This document shows, one piece after another, positions 25,618 through 34,709 of a stretch of DNA of 57,327 nt. Numbering within the stretch: position 1 is the stretch's first letter; each line of letters opens with the position of its first letter. The position numbers were made by a program, and so were the translations under genes. Under the pieces are notes generated by a model. That model made no database searches. It saw nothing but the letters and a program-made list of their open reading frames with translations, and was not told the origin of the DNA. The DNA is from an uncultured Eubacteriales bacterium (GTDB taxonomy: Bacteria; Bacillota; Clostridia; Christensenellales; Aristaeellaceae), in NCBI GenBank assembly GCA_902801765.1, contig CADCJO010000004.1, positions 1 through 57,327 on the forward strand. Reading direction: 5' to 3'.

Positions 25618-27657
25618 ATGCTGGCCGTTGTTTATTTCTTCCTGTTCATCCATTGCGGGATGATCATTACCTTTTCCCTTTTTCCGCGAAAGCCGGCTGT
25701 GGTTCGGTGCTGGCTGGGCGCGTGTCTGGGCACTGTGCTGATGATGTGGCTGCCCGCGCTGTTTGCGTTTGTATGGGAGTTTTCTTATCTTGCCCACGCG
25801 GCGGCGATGGTGCTGCTGATTCTGCTGGCCGCCGCGGCGTATTTCACCCGGGACCGCAGCGCCTGGGCCGCCTGGAGCGAGCGGGACGTGCGGCTGGTCA
25901 AGCTGCTGCTGTTTGTGGCGCTGCCGCTGACCATCGTGGGCGGATACCTCCAATGGACGCATAACATCCGCCCCATGGCGGACGGCACGCTGCACGTGGG
26001 CCAAAGCACCTACGGCGATTTGCCGCTGCATATGGGCATTATCTCCAGCCTGCGGAACGCCGCGTTCCCGCCGGATTACAGCATCCTGCCGGGGGAGAGG
26101 CTGGCATATCCCTTCCTGGCCGATTCCCTGTCCACCAGCTTCATGCTGCTGGGCTGTTCTTTGCGCGCATCCATCCTGATTCCCGGTATCGCCATGACGG
26201 CGCTTGTGTTTTCAGGTTACTGCATTCTGGCAGACCGCATGGCGGACAGCCAAAAAGCCGCGGGGCTGGCGGCTCTGCTGTTTTTCCTGAACGGTGGATT
26301 CGGCTTTTTCTATCTGCTGGATATGCAGGGCGCGGCACTGGGCACGGGCGGCAGCAATGAACTGCAAAGCGTGACGGGATTGTGGCCGCGCATTCAGCAC
26401 GTGCTGGAGGGCTGGTATCAGACGCCTGCCAATCACGCGGAGTTTGGCACCTATAACCTGCGCTGGAGCAACGTGATCGTGGACATGATGGTGCCGCAGC
26501 GGACGACGCTGGGCGGCTGGTGCGAAGTGATTCCCTGCATCTACCTGCTCTATGACGCCCTGCGGCCCGAAACGCCCTGGGGAATGGAACTCAAGGAAAG
26601 CGGCGACGGCCCCATGGCGGTGTGGCACAGGCGCGAAATGGACTGGCGTCAGGGCGCGGTGCTGGGCCTGTGGGCAGGAATGCTGCCCATGGTGAACACC
26701 CATTGCTTCTTGGCCCTGGGCCTCCTGAGCGCGGGCTGGATGGTGTATGACCTGTTGACAGCCCGGCATCACCTGAAAAACGCGCTGCTGTTCTGGGCGG
26801 CCTATGGCGGGATCGCCGTCCTCGCCGCCGCGCCGCAGCTGTTTACCTGGACGTTTGGCCAGGCGGTGGGCAACGCCCGCTTCCTGCGGCTGCATTTCAA
26901 CTGGGTCAATAACACGGGCAGCGGACTGCGGGACGGCTACCTGTGGTTCTATCTGAAAAACATCGGCCTGCCATTCCTGCTGATCCTGCTGTCGCTGCTG
27001 GAAAAAAACGAAAAACGGCGGTTCATCGCCGCCGGGGCCTTCGTGATTTTCCTGGTTGCCGAGTTCGTCCAGATTCAGCCCAATGATTATGACAACAATA
27101 AGCTGTTCTATATCTGGTACATGCTTTGCGCCGTGCTGGCAGCGGACTATGGGCTGGAACTGCTTCGGAAGCTGAACGGCATGCGGGCCAAGCCGGTGGT
27201 CGCGGTGCTGAGCTGCATTCTGTTTTTCTCCACCGGCGTTCTTGCGGTAGCGCGGGAATGGAAAAGCGATTATGAATTGTTCTCCAAAGACACCGTGGAA
27301 GCCGCCGCATTTGTGGAGGAAAACACCGATCAACACGCCATGTTCCTCACGGACTGCGACTGGCACATCAATTTCGTCAGCAGCCTGACGGGACGGAACA
27401 TTGTCTGCGGCCCCGATACCTGGCTGTACTATCATGGCTACCGCACCGACGAACGCAAGAATGACATCCGGCGTTTCTATTCAGACCCGGAAACCAATTT
27501 GGACGTGCTGGAAAAATACGGCGTGGATTATATTCTGGTCAGCAACAACGAACGCGCGCGGTATGAAATTGACGATGACGCGCTGGGTCGGCTGTTTCCG
27601 GTGGTTTATGAAGGCGATTACGGCGGGATCGTGATTTATTCCGCCCGGGGGTTATAA
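25618..27657 (+). CDS. Polytopic membrane protein, GT-C glycosyltransferase-like
   Basis: This 679-residue protein has many predicted membrane helices through about residue 540, followed by a soluble tail (VEAAAFVEENTDQHAMFLTD to IYSARGL). The layout, a long multi-helix part plus a C-terminal extracytoplasmic domain with VLEKYGVDYILVSNNER, resembles GT-C type membrane glycosyltransferases and YfhO-like proteins. No catalytic Asp motif could be fixed by eye. The start follows GGAGGT. It is followed two bases later by a small gene. Family placement is tentative; the membrane topology is clear. Confidence 0.7.
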   Translation: MLAVVYFFLFIHCGMIITFSLFPRKPAVVRCWLGACLGTVLMMWLPALFAFVWEFSYLAHAAAMVLLILLAAAAYFTRDRSAWAAWSERDVRLVKLLLFVALPLTIVGGYLQWTHNIRPMADGTLHVGQSTYGDLPLHMGIISSLRNAAFPPDYSILPGERLAYPFLADSLSTSFMLLGCSLRASILIPGIAMTALVFSGYCILADRMADSQKAAGLAALLFFLNGGFGFFYLLDMQGAALGTGGSNELQSVTGLWPRIQHVLEGWYQTPANHAEFGTYNLRWSNVIVDMMVPQRTTLGGWCEVIPCIYLLYDALRPETPWGMELKESGDGPMAVWHRREMDWRQGAVLGLWAGMLPMVNTHCFLALGLLSAGWMVYDLLTARHHLKNALLFWAAYGGIAVLAAAPQLFTWTFGQAVGNARFLRLHFNWVNNTGSGLRDGYLWFYLKNIGLPFLLILLSLLEKNEKRRFIAAGAFVIFLVAEFVQIQPNDYDNNKLFYIWYMLCAVLAADYGLELLRKLNGMRAKPVVAVLSCILFFSTGVLAVAREWKSDYELFSKDTVEAAAFVEENTDQHAMFLTDCDWHINFVSSLTGRNIVCGPDTWLYYHGYRTDERKNDIRRFYSDPETNLDVLEKYGVDYILVSNNERARYEIDDDALGRLFPVVYEGDYGGIVIYSARGL

Positions 27658-27659
27658 CC

Positions 27660-27926
27660 ATGGTACGCAGATTTTTGCTGTATTCCCTCCATCACGACTG
27701 CCCGGTCAAAGCGCTGTTTGCGGATACGATGCAGTATAGAAACATCCGCGTGGTGGCGCTGGAGGGGGACGAAGTGACCTATCGTCTGCCGGGACGCAAG
27801 AACCCGGTCACGTCCCCGATCGATACCTTTCTGACCGTTTCCTATGCAAGGGGCGATGACGGCGACACGTTGAAATTCGCCGCATGGGATCGGGGAAAAG
27901 TGGAGATGGAGAAAAATGAAAAATAA
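27660..27926 (+). CDS. Small conserved-looking protein of unknown function
   Basis: This 88-residue protein begins MVRRFLLYSLHHDCPVKALF and has a central strand-rich stretch (NIRVVALEGDEVTYRLPGRK), then VSYARGDDGDTLKFA. I recall similar small proteins in Clostridia with the same VSYARGDDGD motif, but no function is known to me. It begins two bases after the membrane protein stop, so it is in that operon, and it ends at a strong terminator. No signal peptide or helix-turn-helix is evident. Confidence 0.65.
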   Translation: MVRRFLLYSLHHDCPVKALFADTMQYRNIRVVALEGDEVTYRLPGRKNPVTSPIDTFLTVSYARGDDGDTLKFAAWDRGKVEMEKNEK

Positions 27927-27964
27927 AAACAAGGGCTGCCGAAAGACTGGCAGCTCTTGTTTTA
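27926..27964. terminator. Convergent terminator
   Basis: AAAACAAGGGCTGCC pairs with GGCAGCTCTTGTTTT (one mismatch) around GAAAGACT. It lies between the small plus-strand gene and the minus-strand RluA gene and can serve both. Confidence 0.88.
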
Positions 27965-27969
27965 TATGG

Positions 27970-28821
27970 TCAAAACGGCGGGTCGATTTTGAAGGTTTTT
28001 CCGTTTAAATAGGCCAGGCACCCATCCGCATTCAGCGTCAGTTCCGTGGCGCAGAGGTGAAGTGAAGTGGTTTTATAGCGCTTGTTGAATGCCCGGTCGC
28101 CGTACTTGTCGTCGCCCAAAATCGGGTGGGACAGAAACGCCATGTGCGCGCGGATCTGGTGGGTACGCCCTGTCAGCAGCGTAACGCGCAGGCGGGATAC
28201 TTCGCCATCGAAACGGAGGGTTTCATACTGCGTGGCGATGGGCAGCGCGCCGGGGGTTTCGTGGGTGACGATGCGCACCAGCGCCTTTTCCGCGTCCTTC
28301 ACCAGATACGCTTCCTTCAGCGCTTCCGGAGGCCGCATTTCACCCTTGACAACGCACTGATATTTTTTATCCAGCGTGCGGTCCTTGAACGCTTTGAACA
28401 GAATGCTTTCGCTTTCGTCGTCTTTGCACAGCAGCAGCAGACCGCAGGTAGGATGGTCAAGCCGGTGGCACAGGCGGGGAACATACACCTCTTCCGCCCG
28501 CGCGGTCATCAGGGACAGCACCGTCATTCCGCCCCAGGCGTCCGCGTCGCAGCTGATCCCGGCGGGCTTGTTCAAAAGCAGGATATGCTCGTCTTCATAT
28601 ACAACGGGCAATTCCACGGCATAGCTGGTATATACCTGGATTTTTTGTCCGGCCTGTATCGCCGCCTCCCGGTTCATCCGCTTGCCGTCGGCCTTGATGT
28701 CTCTATGAGCAAACGCGTCCCGGATGACGGGGGCGGGCAGGAGCGAAAAGGCGAAACTCACATATTTATCCAGCCGCATCCCTTCGGCCTGCCCGGGCAC
28801 GGTCGCTTCATACACCCGCAT
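27970..28821 (-). CDS. RluA family pseudouridine synthase
   Basis: This 283-residue enzyme isomerises uridine to pseudouridine in rRNA or tRNA. An N-terminal S4-like region (MRLDKYVSFAFSLLP) precedes the catalytic domain. The catalytic Asp is in HRLDHPTCGLLLL, and the family GRTHQIRAHMAFLSHPILGD motif is intact. The ATG at 28821 overlaps the last stop of the upstream unknown gene by one base (TGATG), so the two are coupled. The target position in RNA cannot be predicted. Confidence 0.92.
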   Translation of the reverse strand: MRVYEATVPGQAEGMRLDKYVSFAFSLLPAPVIRDAFAHRDIKADGKRMNREAAIQAGQKIQVYTSYAVELPVVYEDEHILLLNKPAGISCDADAWGGMTVLSLMTARAEEVYVPRLCHRLDHPTCGLLLLCKDDESESILFKAFKDRTLDKKYQCVVKGEMRPPEALKEAYLVKDAEKALVRIVTHETPGALPIATQYETLRFDGEVSRLRVTLLTGRTHQIRAHMAFLSHPILGDDKYGDRAFNKRYKTTSLHLCATELTLNADGCLAYLNGKTFKIDPPF

Positions 28822-29861
28822 CAGTTCAGCACCGCCGGGGGCATCCCAATCCAGCGCACGGTCTGCAAATGCAGCTGCCGCAGCGCTTCCAGCATCCGGG
28901 GCGTGGGCAGCACGCAGAGCATGCTTTCCATCACTTCCCGCATTTCGGGCAGCGACGCGCCTTGCTTGGCCATCATGCGAAGATCCTCTAGCGCTTCTTC
29001 CTCATCGTATTCCGGCCGGATGGCGCCCGCCAGCGCGCCGCGCATGGTTTCGCAGGAGGCGATTTCCTCGGGCAGCAGCCCGTTCAGCCCGCCCAGCATC
29101 ATTTCCCGGGTGATGGATACCTCAGCGGGGGGCATCTTGGACAGCGTTGCCAGCAGATGATCCGGGTCGGCCAGGCCGGGATGGAGCAGCAGAATTTCAC
29201 CCTCCGGCGTTTCGGTGTAATCAAAGGCTGCCCGCAGATACCGCGCCACCAGCAGCGCGGACAAGCTGTCCGCGTCCTTGGCCATGCTGCGGTAAAAATG
29301 CGTCAGGGGCACCGACGCGTGCAGGAAGCCGGACAAATAAAGCAGGCTATGCAGCGTGGCGTCAAAGGAAAACAGCTGCGCGCGGGTTTCGGTATACTGC
29401 TTGGACATCATGCCGCGGGTGACAGGCTGGATCAAATCGGGCGCCAGCACCAGGCGCGCGCTGTCCTCGTCCATGATTTGCAGCGTGCACCACAGGCGGG
29501 AGATCAGGGCTTCCGCAGCGCTGATTTCGTCCCAGTCGTTCAGGAAGGTTTCGCCGCCGCCAATCAGCATGCGTTTGACAAGCTCGTCCTCCCGGGGGGA
29601 GAGGAAGCAGGCTTCCTTTTCCGCGCGATCCAGCACCAGGCGCTTTAATTCCGCCTGATCGGGTACGCGGGTTTTGATCTCCTGAGAATAAAAAGACAGA
29701 TAAAATAAATCCTGCGCTTCATCATCGCATAATTTACCGAAAATACCCTGGGCCGGGCAGCGGTTCAGCCGGTCCTGACATGCTTCCAGCTGACGCTCCC
29801 GCATCACGCTCATCGTTTTGTCGCACCAATGCTCTATCCGGCTTGTGCTCGTTCTGAACAA
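28821..29861 (-). CDS. Unknown helical protein coupled to the RluA-type gene
   Basis: This 346-residue soluble protein matches no domain I recognise. It seems mostly alpha-helical, has no signal peptide, and has scattered Cys, Met and charged residues. Segments such as LIGGGETFLNDWDEISAAEA and LPTPRMLEALRQLHL may help searches. TTG 29861 has GGGAGAG ten bases upstream; ATG 29813 is an alternative but lacks a ribosome binding site. It has a strong promoter and is translationally coupled to the RluA-type synthase, which hints at a shared role in RNA or ribosome biology. That link is inference. Confidence 0.7.
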   Translation of the reverse strand: MFRTSTSRIEHWCDKTMSVMRERQLEACQDRLNRCPAQGIFGKLCDDEAQDLFYLSFYSQEIKTRVPDQAELKRLVLDRAEKEACFLSPREDELVKRMLIGGGETFLNDWDEISAAEALISRLWCTLQIMDEDSARLVLAPDLIQPVTRGMMSKQYTETRAQLFSFDATLHSLLYLSGFLHASVPLTHFYRSMAKDADSLSALLVARYLRAAFDYTETPEGEILLLHPGLADPDHLLATLSKMPPAEVSITREMMLGGLNGLLPEEIASCETMRGALAGAIRPEYDEEEALEDLRMMAKQGASLPEMREVMESMLCVLPTPRMLEALRQLHLQTVRWIGMPPAVLN

Positions 29862-29932
29862 GTTCCGCTTCTCTCCCTTCGTTGGTCTTCTGCCTTCCTC
29901 TTTCGTAAAGGCGGCGTAGGCTTTCTATACAA

Positions 29933-29960
29933 ATTATACAGGCAAATAGCGGTGTGTCAA
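29933..29960 (-). promoter_or_regulatory. Sigma-A promoter for the unknown gene-RluA operon
   Basis: On the minus strand: TTGACA (29955-29960), a 16-base spacer, TATAAT (29933-29938). Confidence 0.85.
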
Positions 29961-30015
29961 GCCTTTTTGCATGGAATACCAGTTTATCCAGAGGTGTTGC
30001 GGCAAGAAACGGATC

Positions 30016-30044
30016 GGGGAGAAGACGGGTTCCGTCTTCTCCCC
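30016..30044 (-). terminator. Hairpin after the cysteine-rich gene
   Basis: GGGGAGAAGACGG (30016-30028) pairs perfectly with CCGTCTTCTCCCC (30032-30044) around a three-base loop. No tight T-run follows, so it may protect the mRNA end or terminate only partly. Confidence 0.6.
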
Positions 30045-30053
30045 AGGATGTAT

Positions 30054-30860
30054 TTACCGGTTCCCGCAGGTCCGGCAGGCGTTGGCGCAATTGCTGCAGC
30101 AGGAGGTGCCGCCGGTGGCGTTGAGGGGAATGCCTTGATTGCCGAAGTTATCGTTATCGCATAGGGTCGCGGGCGGGAACAAGGGCAGCGAAAAGAATTC
30201 ATCGCAGACGGAATCCGCGAATTCCTCGCAGGGCGGGATGGTGCAGAAGCCATAGCTGGGCACGAGGATTTCAACCCGGGCCAAAACTTTCAGCACCACG
30301 GTGACGCACACGGTGAGGCGGAACACGTTGTTGCCCTGGTAGCTGCCTGCCACGCACACGGCGCTGGCCATACCCTCCAGCGTGAAGGGCACGATGGAAT
30401 CATCGGGCACCGCCAGCAGCACATCCTTGTTGACCGTCACGATGCCCTTGCCGATGTATTCCACGCAGCGGCTGTCGGTGAACAGGATGTCGATGGGAAT
30501 TTGCAGCGTGCCGCGGACGCGGGCGAAGCAGGGGCGGTCACACAGTCGTTCCACCGTCAGATTGCTGATATCCACGTCCATGCTGCTGGAACGGCAGGAT
30601 TCAAAGGTAATGGGCGGCACGGGGGTGGAGGTGGGCGGCACTTCCTCGGTGTCGGCATTGCAGCCGCAGCCGGTGGTGACCACCTGGGCATAGCTGGTGA
30701 CTGTGATGTTCACATTGGTCAATTGCTGCTGTTGAAGACAGCTGTCATAGACCCGCTGCACCTGAATGCAGACCTTTTCATTCAGGCCGTCCAGGGCATT
30801 GCCGGAAATCGTTCCGGGGCAGCAGCCGGGGTTCGCGTTTTTGTAGGAGTAGAAAGACAT
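30054..30860 (-). CDS. Cysteine-rich protein, possible spore or surface structural protein
   Basis: This 268-residue protein has 21 cysteines and no signal peptide. Cys pairs occur at the N-terminus (NPGCCPG), in the middle (GCGC, RLCDRPC) and in a dense tail (TSCCSNCANACRTCGNR). The central part is beta-rich (GTLQIPIDILFTD, IVTVNKDVLLAVPDDSIVPF). I do not recognise a named domain. Cys-rich cytosolic proteins in spore formers are often coat components, which is the basis of the suggestion. AGGAGG is well placed for ATG 30860. A possible mother-cell sigma-factor promoter lies upstream (30918-30944). Confidence 0.7.
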   Translation of the reverse strand: MSFYSYKNANPGCCPGTISGNALDGLNEKVCIQVQRVYDSCLQQQQLTNVNITVTSYAQVVTTGCGCNADTEEVPPTSTPVPPITFESCRSSSMDVDISNLTVERLCDRPCFARVRGTLQIPIDILFTDSRCVEYIGKGIVTVNKDVLLAVPDDSIVPFTLEGMASAVCVAGSYQGNNVFRLTVCVTVVLKVLARVEILVPSYGFCTIPPCEEFADSVCDEFFSLPLFPPATLCDNDNFGNQGIPLNATGGTSCCSNCANACRTCGNR

Positions 30861-30917
30861 AAGCGTTGCGCCTCCTTGCGTTTAGTCGGGGCTGCGGCAC
30901 CGGGCAGCCTTCACCCT

Positions 30918-30944
30918 CATCCTATGACGGACCGGGAAAACGGT
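30918..30944 (-). promoter_or_regulatory. Possible SigK/SigE-like promoter of the cysteine-rich gene
   Basis: On the minus strand: ACC (30942-30944), a 15-base spacer, CATAGGATG (30918-30926), close to the SigK pattern AC-N15-CATANNNTA. The last base differs from consensus. No sigma-A promoter is seen nearby. Confidence 0.25.
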
Positions 30945-31008
30945 GACGGTTCATCTTCCGGAATGAGTATGACGTAAACAAAATAAACATTCAGCAGAAG
31001 AACAAGAT

Positions 31009-31042
31009 AAAAAACCGGCTTCCCCCTGACGGGAGAAGCCGG
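31009..31042 (-). terminator. Terminator of the ABC exporter operon
   Basis: On the minus strand CCGGCTTC pairs with GAAGCCGG (31035-31042 and 31015-31022), followed by a six-base T-run (31009-31014). Confidence 0.85.
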
Positions 31043-31057
31043 GTAAGATGAAGCCAA

Positions 31058-32947
31058 TCAGGACAGTTCAAACATACCGGTATACAATTGATAATATTTG
31101 CCTTTCTGAGCCAGGAGCTGTTCGTGGTCGCCGCGCTCGATGATGACGCCGTTTTCCAGCACCATGATGGCCTGGGAGTTGCGGACGGTGGACAGGCGGT
31201 GGGCGATGACGAACACGGTGCGGCCCTTCATGAGCTGATCCATGCCTTTCTCGATCAGGGCTTCGGTGCGGGTGTCGATGGAGGAGGTGGCTTCGTCCAG
31301 AATCAGCACCGGCGGGTCGGCCACGGCGGCGCGGGCGATGGCCAGCAGCTGGCGCTGGCCCTGGCTCAGGTTGGAGCCGTCGCCGGTCAGCATGGTGTCG
31401 TAACCCTCGGGCAGGTGGCTGATGAAGAAGTCGGCGTTGGCGATCTTGGCGGCCCGCACGATGTCCTCGTCGGTGGCGTCCAGGCGGCCGTAGCGGATGT
31501 TCTCCTTCACGGTGCCGGTGAACAGGTGGGTGTCCTGGAGCACCATACCCAGAGAGCGGCGCAGATCGTCCTTCTTGATCTTCTCGATGTTGATGCCGTC
31601 ATACCGGATCTTGCCGCCCTGGATGTCGTAGAAACGGTTGATCAGGTTGGTGATGGTGGTCTTGCCTGCGCCGGTGGAGCCGACGAAGGCGATCTTCTGA
31701 CCGGGCCTGGCGTAGAGGGAAATGTTGTGCAGCACGGTCTTTTCGGGCACGTAGCCGAAGGTCACGTCCTCGAACACCACGTCGCCCTTCCATTCGGTGT
31801 AGGTCACGCTGCCGTCCGCCTTGTGGGGGTGCTTCCAGGCCCACATGCCGGTGCGCTCCTTGCATTCCACGATGTTGCCCGCTTCGTCCTTTTTCGCCCG
31901 CACCAGGGTGACGTACCCATTGTCCTCTTCCACGGGCTCATCCAGCATTTCAAAGATGCGTTCCGCGCCGGCCAGGGCCATCATGATGACGTTGAACTGC
32001 TGGGCCAGATTGGAAATGGGCATACTGAACTGGCGGGTGAAGGTGAGGAAGGAAATGAGCACGCCGGTGTTGGTGTAGCCGTTGATGATCATGATGGCTC
32101 CCACCAGGGCGATGATCACGTAGTTCACGTGGCCCAGGTTGTTCATGATGGGGCCCAGGATGCTGGCGAAGATATTTGCCCGCGTACCGGCCACGCGCAC
32201 GTTTTCATTCTTCTTTTCGTAGGCGTCGATGGATTTCTGCTCGTGGCAGAACACCTGTACCACGCGCTGACCCTCGATGGTTTCTTCCACGAAGCCGTTC
32301 AGCTCGCCGACGGCCTTCTGCTGGGCCACGAAGTTGGCCCCGGAGCGCTTGCCAATGATGCCCGTAATGCCCAGGATGACCGGCATCAGCGCGAGCACCA
32401 GCAGCGTCAGCCAGATGTTCAGGCTGACCATATAGCAGAAGGAGAACAGCACCGAGCAGAAGGAAGACACCGCCTGCGGGAAGGTCTGGCTCAGGAATTC
32501 GCGCATGGTGTCGGTATCGTTGGTGTAGCGGCTCATGATTTCGCCGTGGGTGCGCTGGTCAAAGTAGCGGATGGGCAAATCCTCCATGTGCAGGAACATG
32601 TCCTTGCGCATCCGGTTCAGCGTGCCGGTGGATACCATCATCATCAGGCGGTTGTACACCAGTGTGGAAATGGCCCCGGCCAGATACATGCCCATCATCA
32701 GCAGCAGGAAGCGGGCAAAGGGCATCAGGTCCGGCGCGGCGGCGCCGATGAGCGGCGCGATGTAGCTGTTCACCACGTCTTTTAACAGGAAGGTGCCGGT
32801 GGCGCTGGCGGCGGTGCTGAAAATGATGCAGGCTGTGACCGCGATCAGCTTGCCCTTATGGGGCGCCAGGTAGGATACCAGCCGCCGGAAGGTGCCCTTG
32901 GCGTTCTTGGGCTTGGCAGGCGCGCGCATACGTCCTTGTGGAGGCAT
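31058..32947 (-). CDS. ABC exporter half-transporter, consensus-site subunit
   Basis: This 629-residue protein has six membrane helices and an ABC ATPase. The membrane domain starts near LVSYLAPHKGKLIAVTACII. The ATPase has Walker A GSTGAGKTT, signature LSQGQRQLLAIARA, Walker B VLILDEATSSID with the catalytic Glu present, and the switch His in IAHRLS. A short insert before the ATPase (EDNGYVTLVRAKKDEAGN) is typical of LmrC/D- or TM287/288-type heterodimer subunits. ATG 32947 is one base past the partner's stop. With the partner it should export drugs, lipids or peptides. Confidence 0.92.
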   Translation of the reverse strand: MPPQGRMRAPAKPKNAKGTFRRLVSYLAPHKGKLIAVTACIIFSTAASATGTFLLKDVVNSYIAPLIGAAAPDLMPFARFLLLMMGMYLAGAISTLVYNRLMMMVSTGTLNRMRKDMFLHMEDLPIRYFDQRTHGEIMSRYTNDTDTMREFLSQTFPQAVSSFCSVLFSFCYMVSLNIWLTLLVLALMPVILGITGIIGKRSGANFVAQQKAVGELNGFVEETIEGQRVVQVFCHEQKSIDAYEKKNENVRVAGTRANIFASILGPIMNNLGHVNYVIIALVGAIMIINGYTNTGVLISFLTFTRQFSMPISNLAQQFNVIMMALAGAERIFEMLDEPVEEDNGYVTLVRAKKDEAGNIVECKERTGMWAWKHPHKADGSVTYTEWKGDVVFEDVTFGYVPEKTVLHNISLYARPGQKIAFVGSTGAGKTTITNLINRFYDIQGGKIRYDGINIEKIKKDDLRRSLGMVLQDTHLFTGTVKENIRYGRLDATDEDIVRAAKIANADFFISHLPEGYDTMLTGDGSNLSQGQRQLLAIARAAVADPPVLILDEATSSIDTRTEALIEKGMDQLMKGRTVFVIAHRLSTVRNSQAIMVLENGVIIERGDHEQLLAQKGKYYQLYTGMFELS

Positions 32948-32948
32948 C

Positions 32949-34709
32949 TCAAGCCACCCCCTTCTGCTGGGACAGATACACGTCCCGATAGATTTCGCAG
33001 CGTTCAAGCAGTTCGTCGTGGGTACCCACGTCGGCGATTTTGCCGTCGTCCAGCACCACCACCCGGTCGGCGTCCATGACGGACGTGATGCGCTGGGCGA
33101 TGATGATCTTGGTGGTCTCCGGCATCTGGGAGCGCAGGGCCTCCCGGATGCGGGCGTCGGTGGCGGTGTCCACGGCGCTGGTGGCGTCGTCCAGGATCAT
33201 GATCTTGGGTTTTTTCAGCAGCGCCCGGGCGATGCAAAGCCGCTGCTTCTGGCCGCCGGACACGTTCACGCCGCCCTGGCCCAGGTCGGTTTCATAGCCG
33301 TCAGGGAAGGAGCGCACAAACTCGTCCGCCGCCGCCGCCTGGCAGGCCGCGGTGATTTCCTCGTCGGTGGCGTGCTCGTTGCCCCAGCGCAGATTTTCTT
33401 TGATGGTGCCGGAGAACAGCACGTTCTTTTGCAGCACCATGGCCACCTGGTCGCGCAGGGCGTGCATGTCGTAATCCCGCACGTCACGGCCGCCGACCCG
33501 GAGGGTGCCGCACGTCACGTCGTACAGCCGTGGAATCAGCGACACCAGGCTGGTCTTGGCGGAACCCGTCGCGCCGATGAGGCCGATGGTTTCGCCTGCC
33601 TTAATGTGCAGGTTAATATCCTGGAGCACCAGGTTGTCCTTGTCGCCCGCGTAGGAGAAGCCCACGTGGTCGAATTCGATTTCGCCGTCCTTCACGTCGG
33701 TCACGGGCTGGGCGGGATTGGCAATGTCGGGCTCCTCGTTGAGCACCTCCAGGATACGGGAGATGGACGCGCGGCTGAGCACGATGCCCAGGAACAGGAA
33801 GGACAGCATCATCAGCGCCATCAGGATCTGGGTGATATAGGTAATGAAGGTGAGCAGCGCGCCCACGCCCATTTCGCCCCGGATGATCTGCTGGCCGCCG
33901 AACCACAGCACCGCCACGATGCAGCCGTTCATCAGGGTCTGCATCATCGGGCCGTTCCACAGCACGATCTTTTCGGCGTTCCGCTGGGCTTGGGTCACGT
34001 CGTCCGCCGCCGCGCCGAACTTCTTCTTTTCATATTCGGACCGCACGAAGGCCTTCACCACGCGGATGGCGATCAGGTTTTCCTGCACCTCGCGGTTCAT
34101 GATGTCGTATTTCTTCATCATGATCTGGAAGCGGGGGAAGGCGTTTTTCATGATGAAGATGATGCCCGCGGCCAGCAGCGGTACCGCCACGAACAGGATC
34201 GTGGTCAGCGACGGGTTCATCTGCAACGCATAAATCAGCGACATCATGAACATGATGGGGGAGCGGAAGCCCATGCGCACCAGCATGATCAGGGTGTTCT
34301 GGGTCTGGTTCACGTCGGTGGTGATGCGGGTGACCAGGGACGCGGTGGAAAACTTGTCGATATTCTTAAAGGAGAAGGTCTGGATCTTTTCAAACAGCGC
34401 CTGGCGCAGGTTGCGGCCAAAGCCCATGCCGCCCTTCGCGCCCAGGTAGCTGCCCGCCATGCCGAAGCACATGGACACCAGCGCCATCAGGATCATCAGC
34501 CCGCCGCAGATGAGCACCTGGGAAATCTCCCCGCTCTTTTCGCTGTAGGGAATAGCTTCGTCGATCAGCCGCTGAATCAGCTTGGGAATATAGGTTTCCA
34601 TGGCCACTTCCCCGATCATCACAATGGGGCACAGGATCAGGGCCCATTTGTATTTGCCGGCGTATTTCAGCAGGCGGAAGATGCTGTCTTTCTTTTTTTG
34701 TTGGCTCAA
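32949..34709 (-). CDS. ABC exporter half-transporter, degenerate-site subunit
   Basis: This 586-residue membrane ATPase is the partner of the downstream exporter gene. Walker A reads GATGSAKTS, with Ala where Gly is usual. The signature is VSGGQKQR. Walker B is IMILDDATSAVD, where Asp replaces the catalytic Glu. This pairing of one degenerate and one consensus site is a known feature of heterodimeric exporters. The start is TTG 34709, overlapping the MarR stop (TTGA) behind GGAGGG. The operon order is marR, this gene, partner gene. The regulator probably controls the pump, but the ligand is unknown. Confidence 0.92.
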   Translation of the reverse strand: MSQQKKKDSIFRLLKYAGKYKWALILCPIVMIGEVAMETYIPKLIQRLIDEAIPYSEKSGEISQVLICGGLMILMALVSMCFGMAGSYLGAKGGMGFGRNLRQALFEKIQTFSFKNIDKFSTASLVTRITTDVNQTQNTLIMLVRMGFRSPIMFMMSLIYALQMNPSLTTILFVAVPLLAAGIIFIMKNAFPRFQIMMKKYDIMNREVQENLIAIRVVKAFVRSEYEKKKFGAAADDVTQAQRNAEKIVLWNGPMMQTLMNGCIVAVLWFGGQQIIRGEMGVGALLTFITYITQILMALMMLSFLFLGIVLSRASISRILEVLNEEPDIANPAQPVTDVKDGEIEFDHVGFSYAGDKDNLVLQDINLHIKAGETIGLIGATGSAKTSLVSLIPRLYDVTCGTLRVGGRDVRDYDMHALRDQVAMVLQKNVLFSGTIKENLRWGNEHATDEEITAACQAAAADEFVRSFPDGYETDLGQGGVNVSGGQKQRLCIARALLKKPKIMILDDATSAVDTATDARIREALRSQMPETTKIIIAQRITSVMDADRVVVLDDGKIADVGTHDELLERCEIYRDVYLSQQKGVA

